Part shown: positions 44,662-55,028 of the stretch, piece after piece
Layout: every line of letters begins with the position of its first letter
Numbering within the stretch: position 1 is the stretch's first letter
Assembly (NCBI RefSeq): GCF_900141855.1
Contig: NZ_FQYU01000006.1
Coordinates: 124,001-188,000, forward strand
Direction of reading: 5' to 3'
Length of the DNA: 64,000 nt
Source: Pseudozobellia thermophila
Lineage (GTDB): Bacteria; Bacteroidota; Bacteroidia; Flavobacteriales; Flavobacteriaceae
Translations under genes and position numbers: made by a program
The notes under the pieces: generated by a model
What the model saw: the letters and a program-made list of their open reading frames with translations, nothing else
What the model was told of the DNA's origin: nothing
Databases searched by the model: none

Positions 44662-46053
44662 ATGAATTTCAAGAATAGATATATACTCATCAATTTACTG
44701 GCGTTCGAGTTCGTACTTCTGAATTTGGTTTTGTTGATATATCTCTATTTGACGCATACCGACTTTTCGATATTCGACTTGTTTTTCTTGAAGAAAGTAG
44801 CTGCACTCGCGGTGATTTACAACCTCAGTTGGCTGTTCATAATTTTATATATCAGGGGCGAAGAGTTCTACTTTACGGTCAATAAGATCTATCTTAAGAG
44901 TTTGGTGACCTCCACCTTCTTTTTTGTCGGCTTTGTTACGGTGTTGATCGTTGTTTTGAAAATCAATTTTTTCAGACCTTCCGCCTTTATTGTTCCGATA
45001 TTTATCTTCTCGTATTTGAACCTGATCAGCCACAAGTACTTGCTGAGGTTCTTACGTAAAAGGGCCTCCCACCTATTTTCGAATACCCTATTGATCGGTT
45101 CGGGTCACGAACGGACCGATATCAAGAGTTTCGTTAATGCCATGACCCAATATGGGTACAATATCGTGGGGTACTTGGAAGAGGGTGAGGAAAACCCTGC
45201 CAATACCATGGGCCTTGCGGTCACGGGGTCGGTCAGGGAACTGAGAAATGTTTTGGCGTCCCATTCGATTGACGAGATTTTTATCGATACCTGCGATTTT
45301 GAGAGGGAGGCCATTTTGGATGCCATCAAGATAGCCGATAGTTTTGGTACTCGGGTGAAGCTCATTCCTGAGAATCCCTATCTGTTGGCCAAGAATTATA
45401 AGGCGGTAACTATCGGTGACTTGGCCATTTTTAAGTTACGCCAGTCCCCATTGGACAATTTTAGCAAGACCATTTTAAAAAGGCTGTTCGATTTTTGCTT
45501 TGCCTTGGTGGTCTTGGTCTTGTTGTCACCGCTATTCCTTTTATTGGCGCTGTTGATCGTTATCGATTCCAAAGGCCCGGTATTTTATACGCCGTACAGA
45601 AAGGGCGAGGCAGGGAAGACATTTAAGTGCTATAAGTTTAGGACTATGTCGGTCTGTGAAGATCCTCTGAACGGGACTAAGTCTACAGTTGTAAACGACC
45701 CAAGGATTACCCGTGTGGGCAAAATTCTCAGAAAGGCCGATCTGGATGAGCTGCCCCAGTTTTTTAATGTCTTGAAAGGTGAGATGAGTGTCATCGGCCC
45801 TAGGCCGCATCGCATTACCCTGCAGGACGATTTGAGAAAAAGTGTAAACGATTATATGGTTCGCAGTTATGTAAAGCCCGGTATATCGGGATGGGCCCAA
45901 GTCAACGGATGGCGGGGTCCCACCCAGACCAAGGAGCAAAAGACGGAACGGATCAAACACGACCTGTGGTACATCGAAAATTGGAGTTTTTGGCTCGATA
46001 TTAAAATTATATTTATGACCGTTTTCGGGAACCACCATAAAAAAGCCTTCTGA
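44662..46053 (+). CDS. Polyprenyl glycosylphosphotransferase (initiating sugar transferase)
   Basis: This 463-residue membrane protein has four N-terminal helices (about 5-125), a cytosolic Rossmann-like CoA-binding-type domain (about 135-260, LLIGSGHERTDIKSF), a fifth hydrophobic segment (about 275-305) and the bacterial sugar-transferase domain. The last contains KGPVFYTPYRKGEAGKTFKCYKFRTM, LRKADLDELPQFFNVLKGEMS and GPRPHR (quoted in parts). It transfers a sugar-1-phosphate from a nucleotide sugar to undecaprenyl phosphate, the first step of the repeat unit. WbaP/WcaJ type. It is first in the operon. Confidence 0.95.
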   Translation: MNFKNRYILINLLAFEFVLLNLVLLIYLYLTHTDFSIFDLFFLKKVAALAVIYNLSWLFIILYIRGEEFYFTVNKIYLKSLVTSTFFFVGFVTVLIVVLKINFFRPSAFIVPIFIFSYLNLISHKYLLRFLRKRASHLFSNTLLIGSGHERTDIKSFVNAMTQYGYNIVGYLEEGEENPANTMGLAVTGSVRELRNVLASHSIDEIFIDTCDFEREAILDAIKIADSFGTRVKLIPENPYLLAKNYKAVTIGDLAIFKLRQSPLDNFSKTILKRLFDFCFALVVLVLLSPLFLLLALLIVIDSKGPVFYTPYRKGEAGKTFKCYKFRTMSVCEDPLNGTKSTVVNDPRITRVGKILRKADLDELPQFFNVLKGEMSVIGPRPHRITLQDDLRKSVNDYMVRSYVKPGISGWAQVNGWRGPTQTKEQKTERIKHDLWYIENWSFWLDIKIIFMTVFGNHHKKAF

Positions 46054-46109
46054 AACCAAAATACCCCGAGAGCTATTTACCTTTTTAAAAACCAATAATA
46101 ACCAAGTTT

Positions 46110-46931
46110 ATGAATATAACGAACCTAAAGGACATCTATGGAACCGAGCTTTGGCCTAGGGCATTACGAGCCAGGTCGATGTCCGCTTTTTACGTTCTGG
46201 TCCTAAGCCTTTTGTTGTCATCGTGTTACTCCTCGAAAAACATCGATTATTTGCAGAGTGAAAGCCAGGAAATGTTGGTGAATCTGAGCAAGTCGGAGTA
46301 TTTGGTACAACCCAATGACGTATTGAGTGTCAAGGTGCAAAGCCGGGATCCCGACCAAGCCGCATTTTTTAACATCACCACGGTCGAGAACCGAAATTTA
46401 CAGGCCAATCCGGCCTCCCTGTTTCTCAATGGGTATACGGTAGACTCGCAGGGGACGATCAACTTGGCCATTGTCGGTGAGTTAAAGGTGGCCAACAAAA
46501 CCGTTGAGGAAATCAGGAACATGGTACAGCAAGAAATAGACAAGTACCTATTGAATGCCTTGGTGACCGTTAAACTGACCAGTTTTAAGGTGTCGGTGCT
46601 CGGGGATGTGAAAAATCCGGGAACCAACTATATCTACAACACCCAGGCTACGATTTTTGAGGCCTTGAGTGCGGCGGGCGACTTGAATATCTCGGCAAAG
46701 CGGAAGAAGGTAAAACTGATCCGCCAATTGGGGGAGAAGTCCATCGTCGTCAATCTCGACCTTACCGATCCGGCCATTATCAATTCGCCGTACTACTTTT
46801 TGCACCCTAACGACGTATTGTATGTAGAAACGTCAAAGGCCAATGTTTTTCAGAGCAACTTAGGGGTGTTCAGCCTAATTTTGTCGGCTATTTCAACCAC
46901 TATTTTGGTATTGAGCTTTAATTCGAACTAA
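46110..46931 (+). CDS. Wza-like polysaccharide export lipoprotein
   Basis: This 273-residue protein has a signal peptide ending in LLLSSC (Cys39, lipobox LSSC); an in-frame ATG at 46179 is an alternative start. A Poly_export domain (about 60-150, YLVQPNDVLSVKVQSRDPDQ) and SLBB-type domain (about 155-235, FKVSVLGDVKNPGTNYIY) follow. The C-terminal hydrophobic helix (about 252-270) fits a membrane anchor. It should form the outer-membrane export channel with the Wzc-like protein encoded 80 bases downstream. Confidence 0.95.
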   Translation: MNITNLKDIYGTELWPRALRARSMSAFYVLVLSLLLSSCYSSKNIDYLQSESQEMLVNLSKSEYLVQPNDVLSVKVQSRDPDQAAFFNITTVENRNLQANPASLFLNGYTVDSQGTINLAIVGELKVANKTVEEIRNMVQQEIDKYLLNALVTVKLTSFKVSVLGDVKNPGTNYIYNTQATIFEALSAAGDLNISAKRKKVKLIRQLGEKSIVVNLDLTDPAIINSPYYFLHPNDVLYVETSKANVFQSNLGVFSLILSAISTTILVLSFNSN

Positions 46932-47010
46932 ATTCGGTTCGGTCAGCAAATGAATGAGGTAAGGTAAAACAAGTATTTCGATGGGACACCGTTGATCGGT
47001 ATTATTTTGA

Positions 47011-49434
47011 ATGAAGCAAATAATTAAAATGAAAGAGAATAGATACAATATAGCCGAAGGGCAGCAAGAACTTAACCTTAAGGCACTTTTGAGCAGGGTC
47101 TATAAGTTTAAATTTCTTTTTTTAATCAGTATAGGTGCCTTTGTGGCCATCGCGGTACTTTATTTATTGTTCGTAACACCTATCTACGAAGCATCTACCT
47201 CGATACTCATAGATTCGAAGGGAAGAAACCGGGTGTTGGGTGACAGCGAGTATGTCGAAGGCGGGGTAAGCCTTATCGAAATGGAAAAAAACCTCTTTAA
47301 CGAAATTGGCATCATAAAATCCTTTAGTTTGATAAGGCAGACTGTTGAGGATTTGAATTTCAACGTAACATACCACACTGAAAACGTCCTGAAAAGAAAG
47401 GAACACTATGGGTATTTTCCATTTGAAGTGACATTGGACAAGGGTTCTGCCCAAATGTACGAAGTGCCGTTCGAGGTGACCGTACTTTCCGATTCGACCT
47501 ATCGGCTGTCCGTGGAAAGTGATGAGTTTACCGTGTCGAATCCCTCCAAATCGTACAGTACGACCATCGATTCGAAGTTCAGTTTCAACAAGGAGTATGC
47601 CTTTGGGGAGCCTGTTGAGCACGATTTTTTCTCCTTTACCCTCAACAAGCCGTCCTATGAGGTGAACGCCGATAGTTTTAATGACACGCAGTTGAGCTTT
47701 GTCGTACATGATATAGACGCCATCGCCAATAATTTCATGACCGACATTTCCGTTAGCAATATCGACGTACAGGCCAGTATTTTTAAAATAACCTCCTCAG
47801 GCCCCATCGTTGGCAAGCTGGTCGATTTTTTGAATAAGTTGACCGAGAATTACATGAAGAACGAGTTGGGGTCGCGTATGGAAATAGCTTCGGGCAAGGA
47901 AGAATTTATAAGGAATCAATTAAGGGTCATATCCGACTCTTTGTCCAAATTCGAGTTTGAACTGGAGAATTTTAAGAAGGACAAAAAAGCCGTGAACCTT
48001 GGGGCCACCGCTTCCAACGCCCTTAGCCAAACCAGCGATCTGCAGGTGCAGGCGGCCAAATTGAGAATGGATATCAATTACTACAATTCGGTCATCAATA
48101 CCGTGGAAAGCAACAGAAACAGCGATGAATTTATCATGCCATCTGGAGTCGGTATCGACGACCCCTTGATCAACCAGAATATTCTTGATCTTAAGGCTCT
48201 GTATGCCGAACGATCCAAAAAGAAGTTTTACGTCACCGCCAACAACCAGGAGATGGCGATCTTGAACAAACAGGTGCAGGAAGCCACGGAAGTGTTGTTG
48301 AGCAACTTGCGCAGCGCCGTGCGTTCTTCGCAGATCGCCCTGGGAGGAATCAGCTCCCGAATGTCGAGTATCGATAGCGAGATCAGTTCCCTGCCGACCA
48401 CCGAAATCGAATTGCTCAACATACAGCGGCAGAGTACCCTTTACGAGAACCTTTTTAAGTATTTGAGCGAAGAATTGGCCAAAACGGGTATTGCCCGAGC
48501 AGAAAGCACCTCGGATACCCGAGTCATAGATGAGGCTAGAATGGAGGGTAACGGTCCGGTCTCTCCGATAAAGAAGCTCTATTTAGGTCTGGCTGTTATA
48601 ATTGGCTTTTTGTTACCTCTAGTATGGGTCGCATTTTTTTCCAATTCGGATACAATTGAAAGTGTTCAACAAATTGTGTCCAACACCGAAATTCCTGTTA
48701 TTGCCAGTGTTGTTAATTACGATGAAAAGAAAAAGAATGGAGGAGGCGAAGTCGGGCTTTGGAAATTAAAGGAGTCGTTCCGCGACCTAGTCGCCAAATT
48801 AAAGCTGGTCAACGCCAGTGGAAAAGGGGTAATTGGTATAACCTCGATTATGCCCGAGGAAGGCAAGACCTACAATGCCATCAACTTGGGCATAACGCTT
48901 GCCGAGGCAGGTAAAAAGACCATTATTGTCGATGCCGACCTGAGAAACCCCAGTTTGGTGGGGCGGGTAAACGAAATCAAGGGAAAAGGCCTGGCCAGTT
49001 ATTTGAACGGTGAATTGAAATCGCATAAGGAAATTACCTATGCGCACGATAAAGTGGCCAATTTAAAATTTATACCCACATCGGTAATAGACGGCAATGT
49101 GCACGAACTGCTTTCGAACAACCGAATAAACACCTTGATAGAAGACCTAAGGCAAGAGTACGACTATGTCATCCTCGATACCCCGGCCGTGGGTCTGGTC
49201 TCCGACTTTTTATTGCTGTTGGATGCCATAGACATCAACCTATTTGTGGTTCGAAGGAACATCTCCAAGGTTCATTTTTTAAATGATTTGGAGAATTTAG
49301 TCCCAAAAAACAAAAAGAAGAAGAGCTATATCATATTCAACGATGCTCTTGCAAATAATCATAAATATGGTTATGGTTCTAAATATGGTGTAAACGAAGA
49401 AAAACAATTGGTTGACAAGACATTGTCGATTTGA
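47011..49434 (+). CDS. Wzc-like polysaccharide co-polymerase / tyrosine autokinase
   Basis: This is an 807-residue inner-membrane protein. The Wzz domain starts near the first helix (about 36-56) and is followed by a long periplasmic coiled-coil part (about 60-515) and a second helix (about 522-545). The cytosolic BY-kinase domain (about 580-780) has the Walker A variant MPEEGKTY (about 614-621), Walker A' IIVDADLRNPSL and Walker B YVILDTPAV. A C-terminal tyrosine group (HKYGYGSKYG) is the likely autophosphorylation site; it is shorter than in E. coli Wzc. An internal ATG at 47029 is a possible alternative start. It controls chain length and export of the polymer. Confidence 0.95.
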   Translation: MKQIIKMKENRYNIAEGQQELNLKALLSRVYKFKFLFLISIGAFVAIAVLYLLFVTPIYEASTSILIDSKGRNRVLGDSEYVEGGVSLIEMEKNLFNEIGIIKSFSLIRQTVEDLNFNVTYHTENVLKRKEHYGYFPFEVTLDKGSAQMYEVPFEVTVLSDSTYRLSVESDEFTVSNPSKSYSTTIDSKFSFNKEYAFGEPVEHDFFSFTLNKPSYEVNADSFNDTQLSFVVHDIDAIANNFMTDISVSNIDVQASIFKITSSGPIVGKLVDFLNKLTENYMKNELGSRMEIASGKEEFIRNQLRVISDSLSKFEFELENFKKDKKAVNLGATASNALSQTSDLQVQAAKLRMDINYYNSVINTVESNRNSDEFIMPSGVGIDDPLINQNILDLKALYAERSKKKFYVTANNQEMAILNKQVQEATEVLLSNLRSAVRSSQIALGGISSRMSSIDSEISSLPTTEIELLNIQRQSTLYENLFKYLSEELAKTGIARAESTSDTRVIDEARMEGNGPVSPIKKLYLGLAVIIGFLLPLVWVAFFSNSDTIESVQQIVSNTEIPVIASVVNYDEKKKNGGGEVGLWKLKESFRDLVAKLKLVNASGKGVIGITSIMPEEGKTYNAINLGITLAEAGKKTIIVDADLRNPSLVGRVNEIKGKGLASYLNGELKSHKEITYAHDKVANLKFIPTSVIDGNVHELLSNNRINTLIEDLRQEYDYVILDTPAVGLVSDFLLLLDAIDINLFVVRRNISKVHFLNDLENLVPKNKKKKSYIIFNDALANNHKYGYGSKYGVNEEKQLVDKTLSI

Positions 49435-49480
49435 TGACATATATCTTTTACTTCTCTAAGTATTCAATTCAATAAAAAGA

Positions 49481-50848
49481 ATGATAAGTAGGCTAATATT
49501 TGATTCAGACTTAAGAAAGTTTCCTGAATATCTGTTTTTATTCATTTTGTTGAGTTATCCCCTATTTTCATTCTTCTCATGGGAATTTTTAGAACTGGAT
49601 ACTATGAAAGCATTGGGTTTGGTATGTGTATCCCTCGTATCTATTAAACTAATATTGATTTATAAATCCAATGAAACCTTGTCGGTACCATATTATCTTA
49701 TCTTCTTTGGTCTTTTTACAGGTTATACGATTATTTGTGATATGTTCAAAACACAAATTTTTGAAGGCCGGGAGTTAAAATATTTTTATTCGGAACCTAT
49801 ATGGTTAACCTTTATTGCTTTAATTATTGTTGAAAATGTAAGCTATCCCCATAAACTAATGGTGATTGCAAAACACGTTCTAGGTTTCACGCTGGTGATT
49901 GCTGCAATTGTTTCCGTTATACAAGTATCCAACCCGCTATTCTTAATTAATAATGATGTATTGATAGATGGTCTTCCTTTTGAGAGGATCAAGCAATACT
50001 ACGAGAATGCTACTGTAAGCGATGTTGGGTCAAGGGCGAATTTAAGCAAGGTCAATAGGTTTTTGGATGGTTATAGGTTATCTATTTTTTCGTATATAAG
50101 TGAACTTTCAGTGGGGATTGATACAGTGGCCATTTGTAGTATTTTAATCTCATGGAAACCTATAAAAGTAGTCAATACGGGTGTGGCGGCTTTATCAACA
50201 ACCATCATTAGTTTCTTATCTAGCTCGAGGTGGATCATGTTAAATTGTGTCATCTGTATTAGTCAAATAATTTGGTCCAGTAAGAATAGGCTTCTAAGTC
50301 TTTTTTATTTTTTTATTTCCCTTGTCTTCTTGATTTTATTTTCGATAGCTGTGGCTTCTTATATGGGGATGGATGTTGAAAAGTATTTTTCTGAAAGATT
50401 GATGTCGGATAGCGCATTGACTAGATTGCTTGCTTTTGAGGTTTTTTTTAAAGTGTTTCCCGATAACCCCATTTTTGGGACAGGTGGAGTGGATACCGAA
50501 AAAATGATACGTCTAATAGGGGGTAGGAGTTCTCAAATACATGTAGGGTTTTTGAAGCTCTTATACTACTATGGTTTATTTGGTGGTACGCTTTATTTAA
50601 GTTTTATGGTTTCATTGTTAACGAGGCTTTATAAAAGGGCAAAATTCTCAGGTTTTTGGGGTGGTTTCTATGCCCTTTTAACGTTTTTTGTCGCCAATCT
50701 TACCCTTGTTGAATTTAGTCTTTTTTATTACGGGCCTCTACTGGCTATAATTTTTTCCAATCATTTTTATCGGAGAAAGAAGTTATGTGAGGGTGGGGAG
50801 AGCTTTGGTTTAAGAGAAAGTATTGACAACTTATCGATATCAGGATGA
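49481..50848 (+). CDS. O-antigen/capsule polymerase (Wzy-like)
   Basis: This 455-residue, highly hydrophobic protein has about ten transmembrane helices and a large loop. GTGGVDTEKMIRLIGGRSS followed by IHVGFLKLLYYYGLFGG matches the O-antigen ligase/polymerase (WzyC-like) pattern. It polymerises repeat units on the periplasmic side. Codon use is strongly AT-rich (TTA, ATA, TTT, AAT frequent), unlike the genes before 49440. The stop overlaps the next start (ATGA). Confidence 0.85.
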   Translation: MISRLIFDSDLRKFPEYLFLFILLSYPLFSFFSWEFLELDTMKALGLVCVSLVSIKLILIYKSNETLSVPYYLIFFGLFTGYTIICDMFKTQIFEGRELKYFYSEPIWLTFIALIIVENVSYPHKLMVIAKHVLGFTLVIAAIVSVIQVSNPLFLINNDVLIDGLPFERIKQYYENATVSDVGSRANLSKVNRFLDGYRLSIFSYISELSVGIDTVAICSILISWKPIKVVNTGVAALSTTIISFLSSSRWIMLNCVICISQIIWSSKNRLLSLFYFFISLVFLILFSIAVASYMGMDVEKYFSERLMSDSALTRLLAFEVFFKVFPDNPIFGTGGVDTEKMIRLIGGRSSQIHVGFLKLLYYYGLFGGTLYLSFMVSLLTRLYKRAKFSGFWGGFYALLTFFVANLTLVEFSLFYYGPLLAIIFSNHFYRRKKLCEGGESFGLRESIDNLSISG

Positions 50849-52218
50849 CTGGATTTGTTTCTAAAGTTTTTAGTAAAATTCTACGCTTTATTAATCGAGG
50901 TCATCAGAGATCGGTTAAGGCCAAAAAGAATATTATTGCATCCTTTCTTATTAAGGGAATCAGTATTCTTATTGGCTTTTATATGGTTCCTTTGACCATA
51001 GGTTACGTGCAGAAAGAACAATACGGAATATGGTTGACGATTTCGTCTGTGGTTGCTTGGTTTGCTTTCTTGGATATAGGCCTTGGCCATGGCCTTCGTA
51101 ATAAATTGTCCGAGGCTATAGCCAAAGGCGAATGGAAAAAAGCCAAAATTTATGTTAGCACCACATATGTCATTTTGGGGATTATTTTTCTTTTGATTTT
51201 TGCACTTTTTTTTGTCGTTGAGCCATGGTTGAATTGGCAAACAATATTAAATACCCAATCTGTTGAACAGGGAGAGTTGAGGTTAGTGGCTATAACTACA
51301 TTTTTGTTTTTCTGTGTGAACTTTGTTTTACGACTTATTGATTCTATTTTCTACGCTTTTCAAAGGCCGGCTTTTAAGGGGTTTATTAATTTAATGAGCA
51401 ACGTTCTAACGCTTTCAATAATAATAATCCTTACTCATACGACTGAAGGTAACTTACTTTACTTGGCACTCACCTTAGGAATATCTCCTATGGTTGTCTT
51501 GTTTGCAGTAAGCCTTTTTATGTTTAATAGTGAGTTTAAGTCGATTGCCCCATCCATAAAATACGTTAAGAGAAGTTATTTTAATGATCTTATTTCATTA
51601 GGCGTTCGTTTTTTCTTGGTCAACATATCGGTGGTGATAATTTTTGCTACTGACAATATGATTATAACCCAGTTGTTTGGTCCGTCCGAAGTACCTGCCT
51701 ATTCTATTGCTCATAAATATTTTGGCTTAATAACAGTGGGCTTTTCGTTTATTTTGGTACCCATGTGGTCGGCTTATACCGAGGCATATGTGAAAAATGA
51801 TATTGATTGGGTACTCTCTGTGGTTAATAAGTTGAAAAAGGCATGGATGGTATTAGTGGTCATAGCTATAATTCTATTGGCTATTTCTAAGCCTTTTTTT
51901 AAGTTATGGGTGCCGGAGATAGATGTGCCTTGGCTCTTGAGCGTAATGATGTGTATATACGTAATCGTATTGTCATGGGGTAATATTTTTGTGAACTTTG
52001 TGAATGGTGTAGGTAAAATCAGGCTTCAAATGATAGTTGGTATTATCGGCACCATAGTCAATATACCTCTTTCGTATTTTTTTGGTGAAATCTTGGGTTT
52101 GGGATCTGCGGGTGTAATTGGTGCCAGTATTGTAAGTATTGCTTACGGACCGGTATTGGCTCCTATCCAGTTCAAAAAAATTATTAAAGGAACAGCGTCT
52201 GGGATTTGGAATAGTTAG
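50845..52218 (+). CDS. Wzx-type flippase (MATE/polysaccharide exporter fold)
   Basis: This 457-residue protein has about 12-14 transmembrane helices. Near the N-terminus are GFYMVPLTIGYVQKEQYGIWL and DIGLGHGLRNKLSEAIAKGEW (in parts), the typical start of lipid-linked oligosaccharide flippases of the Wzx/RfbX group. It moves undecaprenyl-linked repeat units across the inner membrane. Its ATG overlaps the Wzy stop, so the two are coupled. Composition is AT-rich like its neighbours. Confidence 0.92.
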   Translation: MTGFVSKVFSKILRFINRGHQRSVKAKKNIIASFLIKGISILIGFYMVPLTIGYVQKEQYGIWLTISSVVAWFAFLDIGLGHGLRNKLSEAIAKGEWKKAKIYVSTTYVILGIIFLLIFALFFVVEPWLNWQTILNTQSVEQGELRLVAITTFLFFCVNFVLRLIDSIFYAFQRPAFKGFINLMSNVLTLSIIIILTHTTEGNLLYLALTLGISPMVVLFAVSLFMFNSEFKSIAPSIKYVKRSYFNDLISLGVRFFLVNISVVIIFATDNMIITQLFGPSEVPAYSIAHKYFGLITVGFSFILVPMWSAYTEAYVKNDIDWVLSVVNKLKKAWMVLVVIAIILLAISKPFFKLWVPEIDVPWLLSVMMCIYVIVLSWGNIFVNFVNGVGKIRLQMIVGIIGTIVNIPLSYFFGEILGLGSAGVIGASIVSIAYGPVLAPIQFKKIIKGTASGIWNS

Positions 52219-52246
52219 AAGAAAACAGGTTTAAATAATTTAGGAT

Positions 52247-53515
52247 ATGCGCATATTATGGTTTTCAAATACACCTTCTCTTGCAGCTAAAAAAGTTTCA
52301 AAAAATACAGATGGAGGAAGTTGGATAGAATCTTTGGAGAAAGAGCTTGCTTCGTTTCCAGATATTGAATTAGGCATTGCTTTTAAAAGGCAGGTAAGTT
52401 CCCTTGAAGAAATTAGGGTAGAAGGGTCGAGAACAAGGTATTTTATGGTGCCACAGTATCCAATAGGTAAATTTAAACAGTGGGTTGACCGTTTTCTGAT
52501 AAGGCCTCCGTCGCGTAAATCACTTCCTCATTACTTAAAGGTCGTCGAGGATTTTAACCCTGATCTTATACTCTTTTTCGGAACAGAGTTTGATTATCCG
52601 CTTATTATCCCCAAATTAAAAGTACCGTCTATAATATGGTTTCAGGGTAACTTGACCGTTTATAATGAGATGTACGAAAATGGAATTAGAATTAAGGATA
52701 CATTTACTTCTGAGACAATTAAGCGGTTATTAAAGTGTCATACTATTTATCACGAACATAAGCTGTTTGTTCGTAGAGTAGAGAGAGAAAAGGAAATTTT
52801 TTCGATTGCTGAGAATTTTATTGGTAGAACTGATTGGGATAGGAGACTTGTACGGGTTATGGCCCCAAAGGCAAACTATTATCATAGTGAAGAAGCTCTA
52901 CGGGAATCATTTTGGAAATACCAATGGAAGCTTCATGAAGGACGAGAAAAATTCGTTGTTTCGACAGTAATAAGAGGCCAATTGTATAAAGGCCTTGAAA
53001 CTGTTTTTAAAAGTGCAATTTTATTGGAGAACCTTTTGCCCAAGAGAATAGAATGGAATGTTATTGGTATAAAAGATGGTGTCCCTTATGCTAAAGCGGC
53101 CAAAAAGAAGGCAGGATATACCAAAAAAAATACGAGCGTAAAATTATTGGGGCCTAAGTTTGGGGATGAACTGGTACGACAGTTAATCGCCACGGATGTT
53201 TATGTCCATCCATCGCATATCGAAAACAGTTCAAATGCTATTCAGGAAGCCATGCTTTTAGGAATGCCTGTAGTAGCTACCAATACAGGGGGTACGCAAA
53301 GTATAATGGACGATAATAAAGAAGGTCTTTTGGTTCAAAGCAAAGATTCTTATGCTTTGGCAGGAGCCATCCTTGAATTGTTCGAATCTCCTTCTAGAGC
53401 TGTTGAATTAGGGAAAAATGCTCGTTCAGTTGCGTTAAAACGTAATGATAACAAGAAAATATGTAAAGAACTTATAGCAACATTCAATGAAGTCATTGCC
53501 CAATACGGACAATAG
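52247..53515 (+). CDS. Glycosyltransferase family 4-like protein
   Basis: This 422-residue soluble protein has a GT-B fold. The C-terminal donor-binding domain has VYVHPSHIENSSNAIQEAML and the GT4-type GMPVVATNTGG with the acidic residue of the EAML motif. The N-terminus begins MRILWFSNTPSL and lacks a signal peptide. It should add a sugar to the repeat unit at the cytosolic face; donor and linkage cannot be read. It starts 29 bases after the flippase. Confidence 0.9.
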   Translation: MRILWFSNTPSLAAKKVSKNTDGGSWIESLEKELASFPDIELGIAFKRQVSSLEEIRVEGSRTRYFMVPQYPIGKFKQWVDRFLIRPPSRKSLPHYLKVVEDFNPDLILFFGTEFDYPLIIPKLKVPSIIWFQGNLTVYNEMYENGIRIKDTFTSETIKRLLKCHTIYHEHKLFVRRVEREKEIFSIAENFIGRTDWDRRLVRVMAPKANYYHSEEALRESFWKYQWKLHEGREKFVVSTVIRGQLYKGLETVFKSAILLENLLPKRIEWNVIGIKDGVPYAKAAKKKAGYTKKNTSVKLLGPKFGDELVRQLIATDVYVHPSHIENSSNAIQEAMLLGMPVVATNTGGTQSIMDDNKEGLLVQSKDSYALAGAILELFESPSRAVELGKNARSVALKRNDNKKICKELIATFNEVIAQYGQ

Positions 53516-53629
53516 GATTTCGAAGTTTCACTCGGAATAATATAGCTTTAGCCCATAACCTCTGGGGACGTCGGGGATTGTAAAAAGAAGTATTTGTTCG
53601 GTAATTATTAGAACAACCGAATATATTAA

Positions 53630-54856
53630 ATGTTAATAAAAAAGGAAATGAGTGGAAAAGGAAATGCGAAGGGTAATTCAATTGTTTTTTTGGGGGATAC
53701 GGGTTTTCCAAATGGATGGGCTGCGGTCCAACGCGTTACCTTGTTGGGAAGGTCACTAATTAATGTAGGATGTGAGGTAAGGGTGGTATGTCGGCTTGGG
53801 GTGTGGAAGAAAGATTTGAAGACAGATTATGGTAAAGAAGGCGTTCATGAGGGTATCCCCTATAAATATACGGTCGATAGTCCTTTTAGGCCTGATAATT
53901 CCTTCGTGCGGAAATATCAAAAAGCAAAAGGTTTGGTTGGTGAGTTTTTCTATCTAGTTGAATTGAAGAGAAAGGGAAAACTGGACGCCGTTATTCTATC
54001 TACACTAAACTTCAATGACTCCCTTAGATATAAAATATACTCCATTATAATGGGCTTTCCAATTGTTTTTAATTTTGTGGAAATGTCTTCTGCACTCAAA
54101 AGAAGGTCTTCATTATCAATGAGAATCTCTGATTGGTTAATGGAAAATTGGCTAATCAAGAGATTTGATGGTGTAATGCCAATTAGCGATAAACTTTACG
54201 ATTTTTATTCGGATTTGGCGCCGACTAAACCAATATTGAAGGTGCCGGTTATTTGCGACTACAATAAGTTTTCTGGAATAGATAAATCTGGTTCGGAGCC
54301 GTATTTTTTATACTGTGCAAGCATTCAATTTAAGGAAGTTGCGGAATTTGTCTTGAACGCTTATCAATCGTCGAAAAGTTTGGAAAAGGTTAAATTATAC
54401 CTTTTGATTAGCGGAAAGCAAATAGAAGAAATCTCGGCTTTTCAGAAAGATATTATTAAAAGATTTCCCCTAGGTAACGTAAAACTATTTTCCAATATCC
54501 CTTATCAAGAATTAGTACAGCTTTTTATTGATGCGCAAGGCCTTCTTATCCCCTTAAGGCCCAATGAAGAAGATGCAGCAAGGTTTCCTCATAAAATAGG
54601 GGAGTACCTGGCAACTGGTAATCCTGTGGTGACAACAAGTGTGGGGGAAATTAATACGTATTTTAAAGATGGGGTCAATGCTTTGGTTTCCAAGAATTAT
54701 GATGTCAAGGAATTTGCCTCCAGGATGGATTATATACTTGATAATCCGAAAGAAGCTAAAATTATTGGAAAACGGGGAAAAGAATTAGGATTGAAAACAT
54801 TTCATTTTGACAATTATGGTGAAAGCATTAAAAATTTCATTCGTGATTTGTTATAG
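53630..54856 (+). CDS. Glycosyltransferase (GT-B), paralogue of the 58799 gene
   Basis: The product is about 408 residues. A second ATG at 53648 (MSGKGNAKGN) is also possible. It begins VFLGDTGFPNGWAAVQRV and has a GT4-type C-terminal domain with RFPHKIGEYLATGNPVVTTS. It is clearly related to the 58799 protein (EMSSALKRRSSLSMR / EMASAMDGRSTLTKI; FDGVMPISDKLYDFYS / FDGAMPISDKLVSYYS). It belongs to the AT-rich block. A 114-base spacer precedes it. Confidence 0.88.
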   Translation: MLIKKEMSGKGNAKGNSIVFLGDTGFPNGWAAVQRVTLLGRSLINVGCEVRVVCRLGVWKKDLKTDYGKEGVHEGIPYKYTVDSPFRPDNSFVRKYQKAKGLVGEFFYLVELKRKGKLDAVILSTLNFNDSLRYKIYSIIMGFPIVFNFVEMSSALKRRSSLSMRISDWLMENWLIKRFDGVMPISDKLYDFYSDLAPTKPILKVPVICDYNKFSGIDKSGSEPYFLYCASIQFKEVAEFVLNAYQSSKSLEKVKLYLLISGKQIEEISAFQKDIIKRFPLGNVKLFSNIPYQELVQLFIDAQGLLIPLRPNEEDAARFPHKIGEYLATGNPVVTTSVGEINTYFKDGVNALVSKNYDVKEFASRMDYILDNPKEAKIIGKRGKELGLKTFHFDNYGESIKNFIRDLL

Positions 54857-55028
54857 CTAAGTTTCTGATTTTGGGTGTTGTGTTACTTTAACATAAGTTC
54901 CAAGGCATGGGTAATCATTGTTTGATTGGTTTTAAAACATGATTTATGAGGGGGGTAATTGTTCTCGAAGGGTGTCGTTCTTGCAAATGACATTAATTAT
55001 AGTGTTTTTATAAAATGTAAAGTAGCAT

